Shown: in pieces, positions 1-11,361 of the stretch
How the letters are laid out: each line of letters starts with the position of its first letter
Numbering within the stretch: position 1 is the stretch's first letter
Assembly: GCA_949316235.1 (NCBI GenBank)
Contig: OX438754.1
Location: 5,131,501 to 5,195,500, forward strand
DNA length: 64,000 bases
DNA from: Oegoconia quadripuncta
Taxonomy: Eukaryota > Arthropoda > Insecta > Lepidoptera > Autostichidae
Reading direction: 5' to 3'
Notes under the pieces: generated by a model
Database searches by the model: none
Told to the model about the DNA's origin: nothing
The model's input: only the letters and a program-made list of their open reading frames with translations
Made by a program: the position numbers and the translations under genes

Positions 1-58
1 GAACCCGCAAACGTTGGTTTCGCTAAGAGGCTCACTATCCACTACACCAATCGGTAGG
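1..58 (-). mobile_element. tRNA-derived SINE-1, cut by window edge
   Basis: Reads on the minus strand as the tRNA-like head, with A box TTGGTGTAGTGGATAGTGA and the start of a B box (GCGGGTTC). It matches the copies at 32193 and 63710. The body lies outside the window. Confidence 0.8.
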
Positions 59-79
59 TATATTTCCTAACATAAATCA

Positions 80-282
80 TTAATGGTTATGTGTACTTCT
101 ATGAGAAATTATGGTATCGTCAAAAGTGTATATCACAGCTTTGCATCCCTTCCAGAAATGAGAAGAGCAGATCCATCGCTTTTTGACCGCGCCCAATCGT
201 GCGCTATAACTTTTCTTGTGGGAGTATGTGTAACCACACAGGCTTATCATGGCATTACCTCTCTGTGACGTCACGAATGTAG
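80..282 (-). CDS. mod(mdg4): FLYWCH terminal exon A
   Basis: Open for 66 full codons after acceptor TTTCAG, whose first exon bases (CT) finish a split codon. It reads TFVTSQRG..., then GYTY, KKRWICSSH and ends exactly at THNH plus TAA. Presumed zinc ligands are C38, C46, H64 and H66. The loop between the aromatic core and RW (residues 20-33) is about six residues longer than in most sister exons. Its opening TFVTSQRG matches exon X at the other end of the window, so these two are probably related. No ATG belongs to this reading frame; the exon can only be read when spliced. Confidence 0.85.
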
Positions 283-1575
283 CTGAAATACACCGTTCAT
301 TATAATTATGAATATTTTTTCAGGGTCACTCAAAAAGTAAAGAGTAACGGGATTTGAAAGTTGGTTAAAAAGTTTCTCTAAATGCTAAAGCACTTGAGTT
401 ACCAAAGGCTATAAAGAAATATTAAAAACGGACATCAGTCAGATGCTATTATGGTCCTTCTGAAATTTTAAGACATAATAATTTGAAAAAAGCTTTAATA
501 TAATACAAGATATTTAAGAAGCGGTGTAGACCAAAAAACTTTTTAAGTTAAACATTTTGGTGGAAAGACTTTTATATAGCACGAACAATTTGTTTCTTAC
601 GATTTGTTATTCACTTACAGAAATTTCTTCAAGTATTTTAAATGGGGATTCCCATATAATACGAGAATTATGGGTTATTAGGCATCAACTTAAAAGGGCT
701 TAAAATAACCTATTCTAAATAAGAGACCAGTAAAGTTAAAAAATAAGGAGATTTTAAGTGTCGAAAGAGAAATAGTAAAAACAGAAGACTTTACGAGTTT
801 GATCTAATCGTCAAACACCAGAGAATTAAGGCAGCGAGGCACGTTGTCGCTATTGGACAAAAGGCTTAATGGAAGGTTCAGCTGACAGTCGAATGTCAGG
901 CCGAAATGTAATATAACTGGGTATCGATTTTAATTTTTTCTGGACCGATTCTGTCACTGTTCTGTAACCATCACCTTCGTCGTCGCTGGTATATTCAAGC
1001 TGGAGGTTTCATGCTCTGGACATCAACAATAGAAACGGTCTATCGGGTCGTTCTATAGCATGTGACGCACCTACGCCTTATGCAATTAAGCACCTATTAT
1101 ATAGTGTCATTATACGCATAGCACGAGCCATCGTGTTTACTTTAATTGGTCCCACATTGCCATTGGCCGTATCAACATGAAATCACCTTCATTGGAATAA
1201 GTGACTGTTAAATTTTATAAGAGTGCACAAAGCTGCATGGCTCAGCAGAGACAGCAGAACAGCAACAGGACCAATCTTTTACTATTGCATGGTTTCCAGC
1301 CCATTTACGCTTACAGCTTGAACGTTATCGGTATCACTCATTCATCGTCCACGCAGAGCCGACTTGCGAGCGGGCCAATATGATCACTCCCCACTTACAC
1401 TTAAAGACTCTTTTCTCTTTGTGTTTTTTATATTAGAAAAAATATTAATGCTGGCACTAGTGTTGTATAATGATCATAATTACTTGGCGTTGCTTAACTG
1501 TTACAAATCTATGCCCTTTCCTGACTTTCTAGTCGAGTTGGCTAGCGATACTATCTGTGAAATTCTTTCCTGAGC
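283..1575. other. Intervals between exons A and D with nothing recognised
   Basis: I see no exon, domain or clear repeat in 283-1575, 1818-2404 and 4833-6210 (a small GC pocket at 5810-5855), nor in most of 3416-4680. There, 3775-3828 ends in TTACGGAACCCTAAAA, a common lepidopteran repeat tail. Short ORFs here have no recognisable composition. Confidence 0.5.
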
Positions 1576-1817
1576 TCATACTTCATCTAAAATTTTCCCG
1601 TACACACTCTTAAAAATCGATGGCTCGTGATTATGATTACTCTCATTGAAGATTATACTGCAGCCCAAAGTGAGGAGTTTAGCGGGACATCGACGCTTAT
1701 GCTTCCTGCACACCCATCTCACTCTTTTCGTTACTTTTGGTGTATATGATACTTTGCAAAATGGATAACCGCCTAGGAATATCGCGTCCGCCCCATTCTT
1801 CTTTGTCAACATTATAG
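1576..1817 (-). CDS. mod(mdg4): FLYWCH terminal exon B, divergent
   Basis: Open for 79 codons after TTTCAG, entered with CT. The N-terminal strand is unusual (KKNGADAIFLGGY) and lacks the usual basic xRGK turn. The zinc core is kept: RWVCRKHKRRC (C-x6-C) and NHNH. After HNH it continues 16 residues, through EPSIFKSVYGKI, to a TGA/TAA-type end, so its C-terminus differs from exons that stop at HxH. It is the most divergent intact member; neighbours A and C are no closer to it than any other. Confidence 0.75.
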
Positions 1818-2404
1818 CTGAAATGTAATTTGAAAGTCAGACACTAAATAATGTTTAGTTAGTATATGTTAGATTATCACGTCAATAGTTTGAAAGTGCA
1901 CTAATGGATATAATTCTCCCATGGAATGATTTGCATCGTTTTTCATGGATTTGGCCTAATAGCCATGCTGGGTAGTCGAGGTGGATTCTTTGGAAGCTCT
2001 ACACCAATGACGTTACTGTCACACTGGTATATAATATCGTTAATCCCTGATTTCTATAGGAATTATGCAAAACCATGGGAGCTACTCGCATGAGTATGAT
2101 GCGCCAATTAGCCCTAATATTCGCATCTCTTTCCGACCTACTTAAATGTTGATAAGGGACGGAGATACAAGGCGCGCAATTTATCGCGCATAATAACCTG
2201 AAAGAACTTTATATACTTTGGTAACCGTTTACTAATTTTCATATCATACTGTGTTACTTATTTTATAATAGATAACTGATAAGTTACTGGCGCGAAATGA
2301 AACAAAATTGATAAATCAACAAATCTTAAGTATTTATTTTATACATACAGTATTCCAGAAAGAATATGATTGTTCAGTATTCTTTGGTTAGGAAAAGAAA
2401 ATGG

Positions 2405-2595
2405 TGACAGCCAAATACTTTACTGCTTAATTGAGTTCATTTTTTGCTATTTCACAAAAAAAAATTGTATTTGTGGAACGTGCAACGATCTCATTGAACA
2501 ATGACAGCCAAATATTTTACTGCTCATTTGAGTTTTATGTTTTGCTCTTTTCCTACAAAATTTATTGTGGCACGTGCAACGATCTTATTGGACAC
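2405..2595. repeat. 97-bp imperfect tandem duplication
   Basis: Unit 1 (2405-2501) TGACAGCCAAATACTTTACT...CGTGCAACGATCTCATT; unit 2 (2502-2595) TGACAGCCAAATATTTTACT...CGTGCAACGATCTTATT. The middle of each unit is the most diverged part. Confidence 0.8.
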
Positions 2596-2629
2596 CAATG
2601 AATTGCATTGTTAAATTGCATATTGAAAG

Positions 2630-2826
2630 TCATTTCCTCTCATGGTTATGTTCATTATAAATAGCAACAATTTTATTATCTACTATATGGAGCCTGGCCT
2701 TGCAATATTTGTTCTGGGTGCATGACCATCTTCTTTTATCAGTTTTGTAGTTACCAGGTTTTAGGTAGAAGGTGTGATCGCCCACTCTTATATTCGTCTT
2801 CCCTTTTTTTGTCCTTATAAATGTTA
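2630..2826 (-). CDS. mod(mdg4): FLYWCH terminal exon C
   Basis: Open for 64 codons. Acceptor TTTACAG is followed by TA and then TFIRTKKGKTNIRVG. The core reads HTFYLK...KRRWSCTQNKYC (C-x5-C), and the end is EHNHERK. An upstream in-frame ATG lies in the intron and is a read-through, not a start. A 97-bp imperfect tandem duplication sits just downstream of the stop, in what would be its 3' UTR or flank. Confidence 0.82.
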
Positions 2827-2888
2827 CTGTAAAGAAAATTTTTGTCATAAATTTTAAATTGAAATGTAATTTGATATTTTAATATTCG

Positions 2889-3415
2889 ACGACCTGATTG
2901 GTACAATGGTTAAGAATCCTGATTGTTATACTAAAAGGTCGTGGTTTGGAGGGTGCATGATGAATACGGATACCTGCACCAGAATTATGGATGTTTTCAG
3001 TTATAATATGTACATATATTTACAAAAAAAATGTATTGTGTATCCATTATATAGCATCCATTATACAAGTCTAGTTGCTTACTGTGGAACTAGACAGCGC
3101 TGTGTGTATGTTCAAGGATATTTATATTTTATTCATTTAAATTGGGGTAGGGGAAATTCGCGCATGCAGAATCATCCTGGTTCCTTGGTAAGTCGTAAGT
3201 CTAACCGTCGTCATCGTGTGTACGTGTATATAAATAATATTTCAGACACATAATACTTACAAGACAACATAACATCAATTATTTAGTCCCAAACCAAGCC
3301 ACTACTATGGATACTAGAATATATACATCTATAACTGCGCAAATAAATATGTACCACTAGCGAGATTCGAATCGTTTGATTTTGAAGTCAGGCTCACTTC
3401 CCACAAGATCGACGT
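2889..3415. mobile_element. Two diverged SINE-1 copies, facing each other
   Basis: From 2889 on the plus strand: GACGACCTGATTGGTACAAT, GATGAATACGGATACC and the tail variant GTGGAACTAGACAGCGCTGT. From about 3228 to 3415 on the minus strand: the tail ...AATTATTTAGTCCCAAAC and the B-box end GCGAGATTCGAATCG. Both are more decayed than the copies at 32 and 63 kb. Confidence 0.65.
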
Positions 3416-4680
3416 CTATCTGATGCGGTCGACACACCCGAATGTGATCGGAGAAGCGTCACCATTATTTTTGTGTAAATTCATTTGTGTATCTTTATAT
3501 TTCATTGTTTATCAGTTGCTAATATGTCTTCACAATATTATAGGTTTTGTGAATAAGTCTGCAAGTATAAGTTGCTTCTAGTATAAGTGGTTTATATATG
3601 ACAATATATTGTGAACTTGTTTGTGGTCGTAATAAATAAATGAAAAAAAGTGTCAAAATATGCGGCACATTTGGCCGTTGACTTATAAACTTAATTTTTT
3701 TAGCATCTCCAAGGGTCCGTATTGATATTAATTTCAAATCGATACTTCCACGAGTTCCTGAGAAAAAAGGTCTTGACAGACAGAAGTGATCCTATTACGG
3801 TTCCTTTTGAGTTACGGAACCCTAAAAGTATATAGCCTTGTAAAAGAAGTTATTATTCAAAGGAAGTAGGTATAAATAAAAAATGACATAAATAAGTAAA
3901 TTTCATTTATTTCCTGTATTTTGGAAGTAACATTTTAATTATAAAATATACATTCTCAATTGTATAACCTAATTTGACAAGACAACAAGGCATATAACTT
4001 GTAAATTGTACAAATATCTTAGTTTACTTTGTTAATAAAACGTTAGCTTGTAAATAGCATAAGCTTAAGTGCTTCTCTCATATTCTTAACAACAAAGTGT
4101 CCTTAAATTAAATATTATATGATAAATTTATGTCTATATTCCTACTATCTTCGGCTGCTTGAAGAACGGAAATATCGTAAGGAAAACATGCTTATGAAGA
4201 GGTAAATATACACGAGGGAAAGTGAACATAGAGCCAGTTCACTTTAGAGTGGAGCACTTGCTGTAGAAACGTCACGTAGACAGGCTTGGTGTTTTACGTA
4301 GAGCAAAATAATAATTCTATGGTTTTCACAACATAATAATAATAAAATTGACATTGTCATTGTTGATTAACCACCTATTTCCTAGATGTCAAAAGTAATT
4401 CAGTTATTGTATAAAATACCTAGTTCTTCTATACAATACCAAGTTCATCTAGGCAATGTGTAAAATATTTTATCTATCGATAATTATTGCATTCCTAGGT
4501 AATCTATGAAATACCTATAAATTGTATAGGACATCAGGTGAAGTATGAAATGATACAAATAAAACATTTTTACTAGAGCTACAATCACACCGATTACATC
4601 AGAATCGGTGAAGGACACGCGAGAATCGTTTGTCAGAACAAGCAGACGCTATAGATTAGGTTTGTTAGGTCTTTTTTTTT

Positions 4681-4832
4681 GTTACAATTCATAACAACTT
4701 TTCGGCTTTTCATTTTGTATTCTACAGAATGCCTAGGTAAAGTGTGGAATAAATTATATTTATACATTGCCTGAATGTTTAGCCGTTCTTTGTAATGCCT
4801 AGGTATTCTCTAGAATACCGGATTATACAGTT
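4681..4832 (+). repeat. Dispersed repeat shared with 53.9 kb
   Basis: From GTTACAATTCATAACAACTT through GAATGCCTAGGTAAAGTGTG to CTAGAATACCGGATTATACA. It matches the reverse complement of 53872-54032 at about 85% identity. Rich in small palindromes of the type CCTAGGTATTCTCTAGAATA; related shreds occur at 4410-4530. Confidence 0.75.
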
Positions 4833-6210
4833 TGCCGATAACATATTATATACAAATAAAATTGTTCGGCGTGTCTTTATAACGAATGATTTCCATTTTG
4901 AAAGAACAACCAAACTTTGTATGCAATTCATTATAAAATTTTACCGCGAAATAACTCTTCCTTGCATGTCACTTTTGCAAGATTCTCTTCAACTCTTCAG
5001 TTAAATAGAACTTAGATATATGCCTGTGCTGTCACAACTCCTTGACAATGACCCCGTCAACGGTGTGAAGAGTTGCATTGCACCTTTTATTGGCTGAACA
5101 CGCCCATCTCACAGACTTATTCAGAGTCCTATGCAACCTGTATTTATATCCCTTGTACACCAACACAGGTTTCCCTTGATAGGATTTCGTTAGGAATGCT
5201 GAAAATATTCACAAAATTGATTAACAACAGATCTGTAGATTTTTATATTAAAGACTTGCACAAACCTGTCCGCTTACGAGGGTTCGGAATTGGTCAATAG
5301 TAAAGGAACAGACGCAAGCGTCAAACTCATACAAGCTATTTTGCAGAGTTCATGGGAATGAATTCGGACTACTCGCAGATGGAATGGTTTGGGTATATTC
5401 TTCAAAAGATTATTAAAATAATCTTTAAATTACATCAAAACAAGTATTCAGAGTCAATGTTGATATTTACAGTCAAAGTGATCTGAATAATTAAAGACAA
5501 ATAAGGATGTTGCTGAAGATGATACCATAATTGTTCAGGTACAATTGACTTCTTCGGTAACCATTATCCATTTCATTCTATCTATTGAAATGGTTATATG
5601 TGGTGAATAATGTTATTATTGTTTCGTTCGAATCTATGTGTTTAGGTTTCTTCACAATAAGTAACCGAGTTTTTGTAGTAAACTAATAGAAAACAAAGTT
5701 TATTTTCTTTTCACAGTTTTAGAAATGACAGAAAATGTATATAAGAAAAGTTTTTAAGAAAAAATGCACTGTGTAATCGACGCCGCTGATTGACTTAATG
5801 TCGTTAAAATTGTCCGCGCCGTACGCGTTCCCGTGCGTCCGCGCGTACTATTATTGTCAAAGAAAGTCAGTAAGAATATCAAATTGGCTGCTTTCAGTAT
5901 TTAAATGCTCGCAGTGGATTGATACAGGCTTTATATGATAAATAATTTGAATATTACTAGGATTAAAATTAGAAACATCTGTATTCCACTCGAGTCACAA
6001 AGTTGCAACTGAAGGTACGTACTACCAGGAAAATAATCATGATCATTATCGATCTCATCTCAGGCCCCCACTATTGACGTAATTGAGAAGAAGAAAATAT
6101 TACCTATATTTAATAAAGAAGTAATGCTAAATACAAATGGAATTTAAAAACCAGTTCCGAAAAATATTTTTATTGTAACAATTTAAAATATAACTGCCTA
6201 TTCAAATATA

Positions 6211-6710
6211 AGGTCTAACAAAATTAACCCGACAAACGTTGCAGAGTGTATGTATGGATACCTATTATGAAAAAAAATAAAAATAAAACATTGAAGTTAA
6301 CAGATTTTATTCAAAAAATTAAATTTAGAAAAGTAAATTTTGTGAGTTGGACCTGAATGGCCGCGCGCTCTAAGTACTTTGCCACAACACAAACACGTGC
6401 CGCGGTATCTTTGAAGACGCGGAAAGGCGACCACTCGCCGCTTGCTGCGATTGGTTGCGCCCTGTGCCCCGCCACCCCCTTTGGCGTCTTCCATATGAAC
6501 GTTGCCTTTTTTTTCTCATTGTAAAATAGTTAAAAAATAAGGTACAATCGAAATGAAGTAAGTCTGTTAATTTGTATTTTCATTTGCACTTACATTTAAT
6601 GATTTTACTGGGTAACAAAATTTTTAAGGCTAGTTTTTTTTATGAATATATTGTTTTATTGTCATGTACGTGCAATTGCCAAAGTTTGTCGGTTTAATTT
6701 TGTTAGACCC
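6211..6710. mobile_element. 500-bp TIR element
   Basis: Inverted ends of about 31 bp: GGTCTAACAAAATTAACCCG at the left, and CGGTTTAATTTTGTTAGACC at the right, with three mismatches. Flanks are TATA on both sides, consistent with a TA-type target. A GC-rich middle holds a 65-codon minus-strand ORF with CLCCGKVLRARGH; I do not recognise it as a transposase. Confidence 0.75.
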
Positions 6711-6784
6711 TATATAATACTTATATCTACTATATCCCAACTTCTTATTTATGTAGGATATCTATTTGTATGAATCTAATTAAA

Positions 6785-7075
6785 AAAATAAAAAATGTAT
6801 GAGGGACATCCCCTTTTCAGATCTTGCATAACGTACACGTTGCACCTTTATCCCAATTGGATGGTGAGAGATATCCCAAACATTAGTGTTTGGGTTTTCC
6901 TAATATTATATTAAGAGTCTAATGCTTGCAACAACATCCACGGTTCATATTATAAAATATGACATGTGACAGGGTGTGAGCCCATCGCCGTAAACGTGCA
7001 AATCTTCAAATATTTTTTGGTAGAAAGTCTCTCTAGTCACCTTTTACGACACCCATGGGAAGAGACGGATTTAGA
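6785..7075. repeat. Dispersed LINE-tail repeat
   Basis: Pieces GGATGGTGAGAGATATCCCA, TGCTTGCAACAACATCCACG and TTTTACGACACCCATGGGAA recur at 27930-28120, 33420-33525, 50285-50455 and 51885-51975. A widespread lepidopteran repeat; its class is not certain. Confidence 0.55.
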
Positions 7076-7370
7076 TTGGTCAGTGACAGCAACTAGAACC
7101 AAATCGCTTTATAGTCTCAAATGAAGTCATCCTATAATGTAACTTCGTTGCTAATTTCTTATAATTCTTTAAAATTCTAGTTTTATTAAAATTATTAATT
7201 GGTCCGTTAAATTCCATAGTTCTGCTAAGGCATTTTGTTCCCGCAGTCTTTTGCAAGTATATTATTTGTCGTCCAACGCTATGTTGGTACTTCATAATAC
7301 ACTATCCCCTTGTTTGTTCAATGATTGTTTTGATAATCAGGGATCCGTTGCCATTCGGCATATACCATTG

Positions 7371-7555
7371 TCAGTGAACATGTTCACCTTTTATCAGCAG
7401 TATTTCCCCCTCAACATTTGTATGGATTCTCGCTAAGCAATTTTTGTTCTTCGAGCACAGCCATCGAGTCTTCTTGTCGTTTTGACGGTGTTTTCTGTAA
7501 GTATGCCCTTCCAGCTGCAGCAGAATTTTGCCTTGTTTCGATATCTGGTACGTCA
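7371..7555 (-). CDS. mod(mdg4): FLYWCH terminal exon D
   Basis: Open for 60 codons after TTTCAG, entered with TG. It reads TYQISKQGKILLQLEGHTY, then KKTRWLCSKNKNC (C-x5-C) and ends GEHVH plus TGA. The first aromatic of the core is kept (H-T-Y), but the position after it is R instead of the common C or Y. A decayed duplicate follows about 0.7 kb upstream in the direction of transcription (8106-8268), sharing the CSKNKNCLAR block. Confidence 0.83.
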
Positions 7556-8105
7556 CTGAAACAATTATGGATTCCTCGTGGTATTTTATGTATCATATAT
7601 CAGCAATACCTACTTTAAAAGGAGAATTATAAAGTGGTTTCGCTCTTAATTTCAGTTGAATCATAACAGGAACCGTCCATCTTAATCGAAATTGTTTAGT
7701 AGTAGTAGCGTCACAGGGCTAACCATCATTGTAGAGAATTGCGGATTCTGTACCATACATAGCAAATATGCTACCATCACTCATGTAACATAACCCTGTA
7801 TGATTAATTGAGGAGCCGACTGTACCTACTGCGGACTTACATAACAATGTAGTAATAGATGAGTAGCTTTAAATTTTTAAATGCCTCTCTACCAATAAAA
7901 TCAAGACATAAATAACGCCTTGTGCAACCTTGTTTTTTTTGCAAATCATTAAGATGCCATTACTTTAATGTACAATTTATATAGATAAAAATAAAAACAT
8001 TTATTTAGTTTTTCAAAATTTTTATTAACGATTTAATTTTTTATGTACCTAGGTAAATTAAATTATCCAATAGAGATCCAAAAGTGATTATATTTGGTAT
8101 ATTAA

Positions 8106-8268
8106 CAGTGAAACCTTTCTTCAAAATATTTACCCATCAATATGAATATGGAATCTTGCTAAGCAATTTTTGTTCTTCGAGCACAGCCAACGGATTTTGT
8201 AGCCGGTTTGTACAAGCCTTCATTAAATTCTAGCTACACCCTGCCACGTTGCGACAGCTGGTATATTA
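8106..8268 (-). pseudogene. Decayed duplicate of FLYWCH exon D
   Basis: On the minus strand, acceptor TTTCAG and the opening IYQLSQRGR are preserved. A TAG follows where D has the first core strand, and part of the loop is missing. After a frame shift the block RWLCSKNKNCLAR reappears almost unchanged, with a second stop in the original frame. DNA identity to exon D is high over positions 8150-8195. It therefore looks like a tandem copy that died by a nonsense change and a frame shift. Confidence 0.8.
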
Positions 8269-8420
8269 CTGAAACAAAGGCGTATAAATTACGTGGCTTA
8301 TATGGTACCTATATAGCTATAATAAGAGAACTTCAATGCAAATTTTGAATACGGTGTTAATAGATTTTCAGTAAAACGCTAGCTATGTGTTCCGGTGCAA
8401 CAGCTAGATTAGAAAGGTAT

Positions 8421-8777
8421 GCGACCCGGGAGGGGATGACACCCCCCGGAGCGACCGGGGGGGGGGGGGGGCCTGTCGCGCCTCATACCGCCCGCTGATC
8501 GCGGTTTGAGGCTCGACAGCGCCCCCCGTGGAGGGCCTGCTTTCAGCCGCCCTCCGGGAATGGGCCTCCCTTTGTGAGGGGGGCGAGGCGGGGGGGGACC
8601 TGGAGCCGCTTATGTGTACCCAGGTCCTCCCTACTGTCGAGGAAGGTCGCCGGGGGGTTTTAGTGGGTAGTCCCGCTCCGCTCTGGAGCGGGGAGTCCCA
8701 CATATCCCCGCCGCCGATCCCCGTTGGCGGCGGGTTGAAAGCGTAAATGCGTTTCCCCTCGAAAAAAAAAAAAAAGA
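8421..8777 (+). mobile_element. 5'-truncated R1-like LINE 3' end with 15-bp target duplication
   Basis: A GC-rich insert ends in poly(A) and is flanked by AGATTAGAAAGGTAT at both 8406-8420 and 8778-8792. Two hairpins precede the tail: CCCGCTCC/GGAGCGGG at about 8673-8692, and CCGCCGCC/GGCGGCGG at about 8708-8733. The same two-hairpin layout occurs in the element at 50490, so they are one family. R1-type is my best guess from GC content, structured 3' UTR and poly(A). The overlapping ORFs have no domain. Confidence 0.8.
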
Positions 8778-9301
8778 AGATTAGAAAGGTATATAGCACC
8801 CATGATTTGCGACTTTGATACAATTATATAAAATCTTAACAAGAGATTTCCGAGTGGCCAAAGATAGTAAACTTAAGACAAACGATCGCGGTATGGGCCG
8901 ACGAACAAACACGGATGAATCAAGGATCGGGCCGCATGGAGACAAATTAGATGAGCATAGTGGAGGTATACATGCTTAGGAGAATATCTGACAATAAAAT
9001 CGCGAACGATTCAAATAAAACCATGACGTGAGATACTAAGAAGACACCGTACAAAGTAACGGGCAAATTCCGTGCTTTGGATCGTGGATGAAAATTGAGC
9101 GCTATCACCCAGGCGGAGTGAATCAAAGCATAGCAGCTTAGCTTTTATGGTATCTTTGGTAACAAACAGAAAGTCATTATTACATATGTAATACCGTCGC
9201 ATATCTACAGAAATCACATACACAAATGGCAAATGCATACCCACAAAAGTGGAAAATGGCGCAACATGTAATGGAAAATGCCAAGAATTGTCTGAGGGCG
9301 G

Positions 9302-9485
9302 AGTGTAAGTTTTGTTTCGACTTAACTTTACTACCGCGTTCACGTTTACGATACGATTTCTATGAAGAAATGTGCAGCGCCTCTAGCGGATAGTTTGCAA
9401 AACGATTTTGTTCATAGATACTTTTTGCATAAACGCGAACGCGATGGTAAAGTTAGAAACGAGACAAAACTCGCACTTCGCACAC
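9302..9485. repeat. Imperfect palindrome, about 75-bp arms
   Basis: Left arm TGTAAGTTTTGTTTCGACTT and ACTACCGCGTTCACGTTTAC; right arm AAACGCGAACGCGATGGTAA and AACGAGACAAAACTCGCACT. The loop holds CAGCGCCTCTAGCGGATAGT. A MITE-like foldback; the open frame crossing it (9011-9343, minus) has no recognisable domain. Confidence 0.65.
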
Positions 9486-10180
9486 GAATGTAGGCATAAC
9501 AAAGCACTTACCTTGAGTAGAGGCGGTTCTTTTTATTTGGTTTAACTAATCGCAAAATCAATGGTTATGTACATTTCTAATTTTGACTATAACACTATCA
9601 ATGGTATGTAATAATGCGTTGCATCCTCTTACGCAACACATCCACCTCATTTTGCGTTGCTTCTGGCGTTGCTGCTGTGATATACCGAGTCGTTGACAGA
9701 ATTTATATTTGCCAATTCGTATCAATGTCTTCCCCTTGCAGGATGTTATGTATTCGCAACTCTCTGCAATTAAACATATTTAATTGTTTCATTTGGTATA
9801 TGGTGAATAGTGCTGCACAACTTCCATATGTAGGTGTACATTCATTAATTGCACGTAGATGAGCGAAGCGTCAGGAGTTAGCAGAATATGGATCTAATTC
9901 GGACCGCCAGCGATTATGGGTTTGCTGTGTATAGCGATTAGCGTAAGTAATAAAAGTTTGTATGATAGAACAAAATCAAAATCCGTTTGAAATGTCATAT
10001 TTGTATTATACGTCCAATTCCTACTACATTGTTTTTCATTGCAACTGAAAACAGAAAAGTTTCAGTGATGTTTTTAATATTATTTATGGCTTAGACACTA
10101 GTGATTTTTAATGCGATAATTTTAAAGTTCACAATTTTTTGCACACGGATAGGATTTAAAGAAAATCTAAAGACGCTATA

Positions 10181-10570
10181 TTTTTCAGCTTGCTTGTTAA
10201 CCTGCGCCGAAAAACGACGAATGCCTGTGTTTGATGGTTGTGTTCAGTCTTTGACCGGATGTATTTCTGTATAACCGTGTTAAAAACAAATTTTTTCAGC
10301 TTGATTTTTAACCTACGCCGAATAACGACGGATGTCTGTGTTTGATGGTGTGTGTTCAGTCTTTGACTATCTCTGTATAACCGTATTAAAAGCTATATTT
10401 TTCAGCTTGATTTTTAACCTACGCCGAAAAACGACGGATGCCTGTGTTGATGGTGTGTGTTTAGTCTTTGACCGGATGTATCTCTGTATAACCGTGTTAA
10501 AAACTAAATTTTTCAGCTTGATTTTTAACCTGCGCCGAAAAACGACGGTTGCCTGTGTCTGTTTCACACA
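10181..10570. repeat. Minisatellite, about 105-111-bp unit, 3.5 copies
   Basis: Unit: TTTTTCAGCTTGATTTTTAA, CCTACGCCGAAAAACGACGG, GTGTGTTCAGTCTTTGACCG, ATCTCTGTATAACCGTGTTA. Copies start near 10181, 10293, 10400 and 10509. Open frames on both strands repeat with the unit and are not genes. Confidence 0.82.
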
Positions 10571-11164
10571 TAACTACGCCCTGCAAAGGTAGGTATTTAC
10601 AATAACAAATTTGTTAATGTTTTTACTGTAATTCCTTCACAAAATAAGTGAAAATTCAATAATTTTTTCAACAATTTATTTAAGTAATGCCTATGTACAT
10701 TTGGCTCCATGGTTAATCATACAGTGCCAGATTAGTAACCTGTAGCTATTTTAGAAAACACCTTAAATAACCGAAATGTTAGCACTAATCATGTGAAATA
10801 GCTCTGTAAGATTAATAATAGAAGTACTGTACTAAAGGTAATACAAATCACTCTTAACAGCTGAGTAGACATCAATGAAAAACCCCTGATCCCAACCAGG
10901 GTAGTACCATGGTTAAGACGGAGGGACTACGCTGATGTTGACAGACACGGATTTAGAGTGGGGGCGAGAAGGAGCACTATTCTCGGACCGCTAAGATTAG
11001 GGGGCGGCATACGGCCGCCGCCAGTCAGTATATAAGTACACTTTAAATTTTTGGCCCAGAAGGCGGCAAATAGGCACGCTGCCCCCTTTTAAAAATGTAG
11101 ATCCGGAGCTGGATGTTGATAGATCAGCTGATAATATTACAAATTCAGACATGCTGTGCCAGTC

Positions 11165-11361
11165 TCACGATTTCATATGATTATGGATGCTATTAATTTT
11201 TATTATGACATGGTCGTAAGTATGCACTACGGCGCGGCACATTCGGTGGTTATGAGTGGAGCAAACCCATCTTGTCTTCAAACCAGAGACTGTTTGAGAG
11301 CAGTAGGTATATTCCCCGATCCTGAGTAAGGTTTTCCCGCGGCGTGATTTCACATAAGACA
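11165..11361 (-). CDS. mod(mdg4): FLYWCH terminal exon E
   Basis: Open for 64 codons from TTTCAG, entered with TG, then SYVKSRRGKTLLRIG. The core is EYTYCSQ...KTRWVCSTHNHRMC (C-x7-C), with VVHTYDHVIIKIN and end IHNHMKS plus TGA. All four zinc ligands are present. It combines the VKSRRG opening seen in O, P, V and W with the STHNH block of the 12-30 kb subfamily, so it may resemble the ancestor from which those groups split (inference). Confidence 0.87.

Noticed and set aside
7080..7295. 71-codon minus ORF between exon D and a repeat
   Set aside because: No domain, no acceptor with phase 1, no FLYWCH residues.
8404..8823. 139-codon minus-strand ORF and overlapping plus ORFs
   Set aside because: They cross the boundaries of a short retroposed LINE tail; GC-rich composition explains the open frames.
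9011..9343. 110-codon minus ORF
   Set aside because: Overlaps one arm of a palindrome, with no domain or homologue I recognise; left as unassigned.
10332..10592. 86-codon repetitive ORF
   Set aside because: Product of a minisatellite that is open on both strands.
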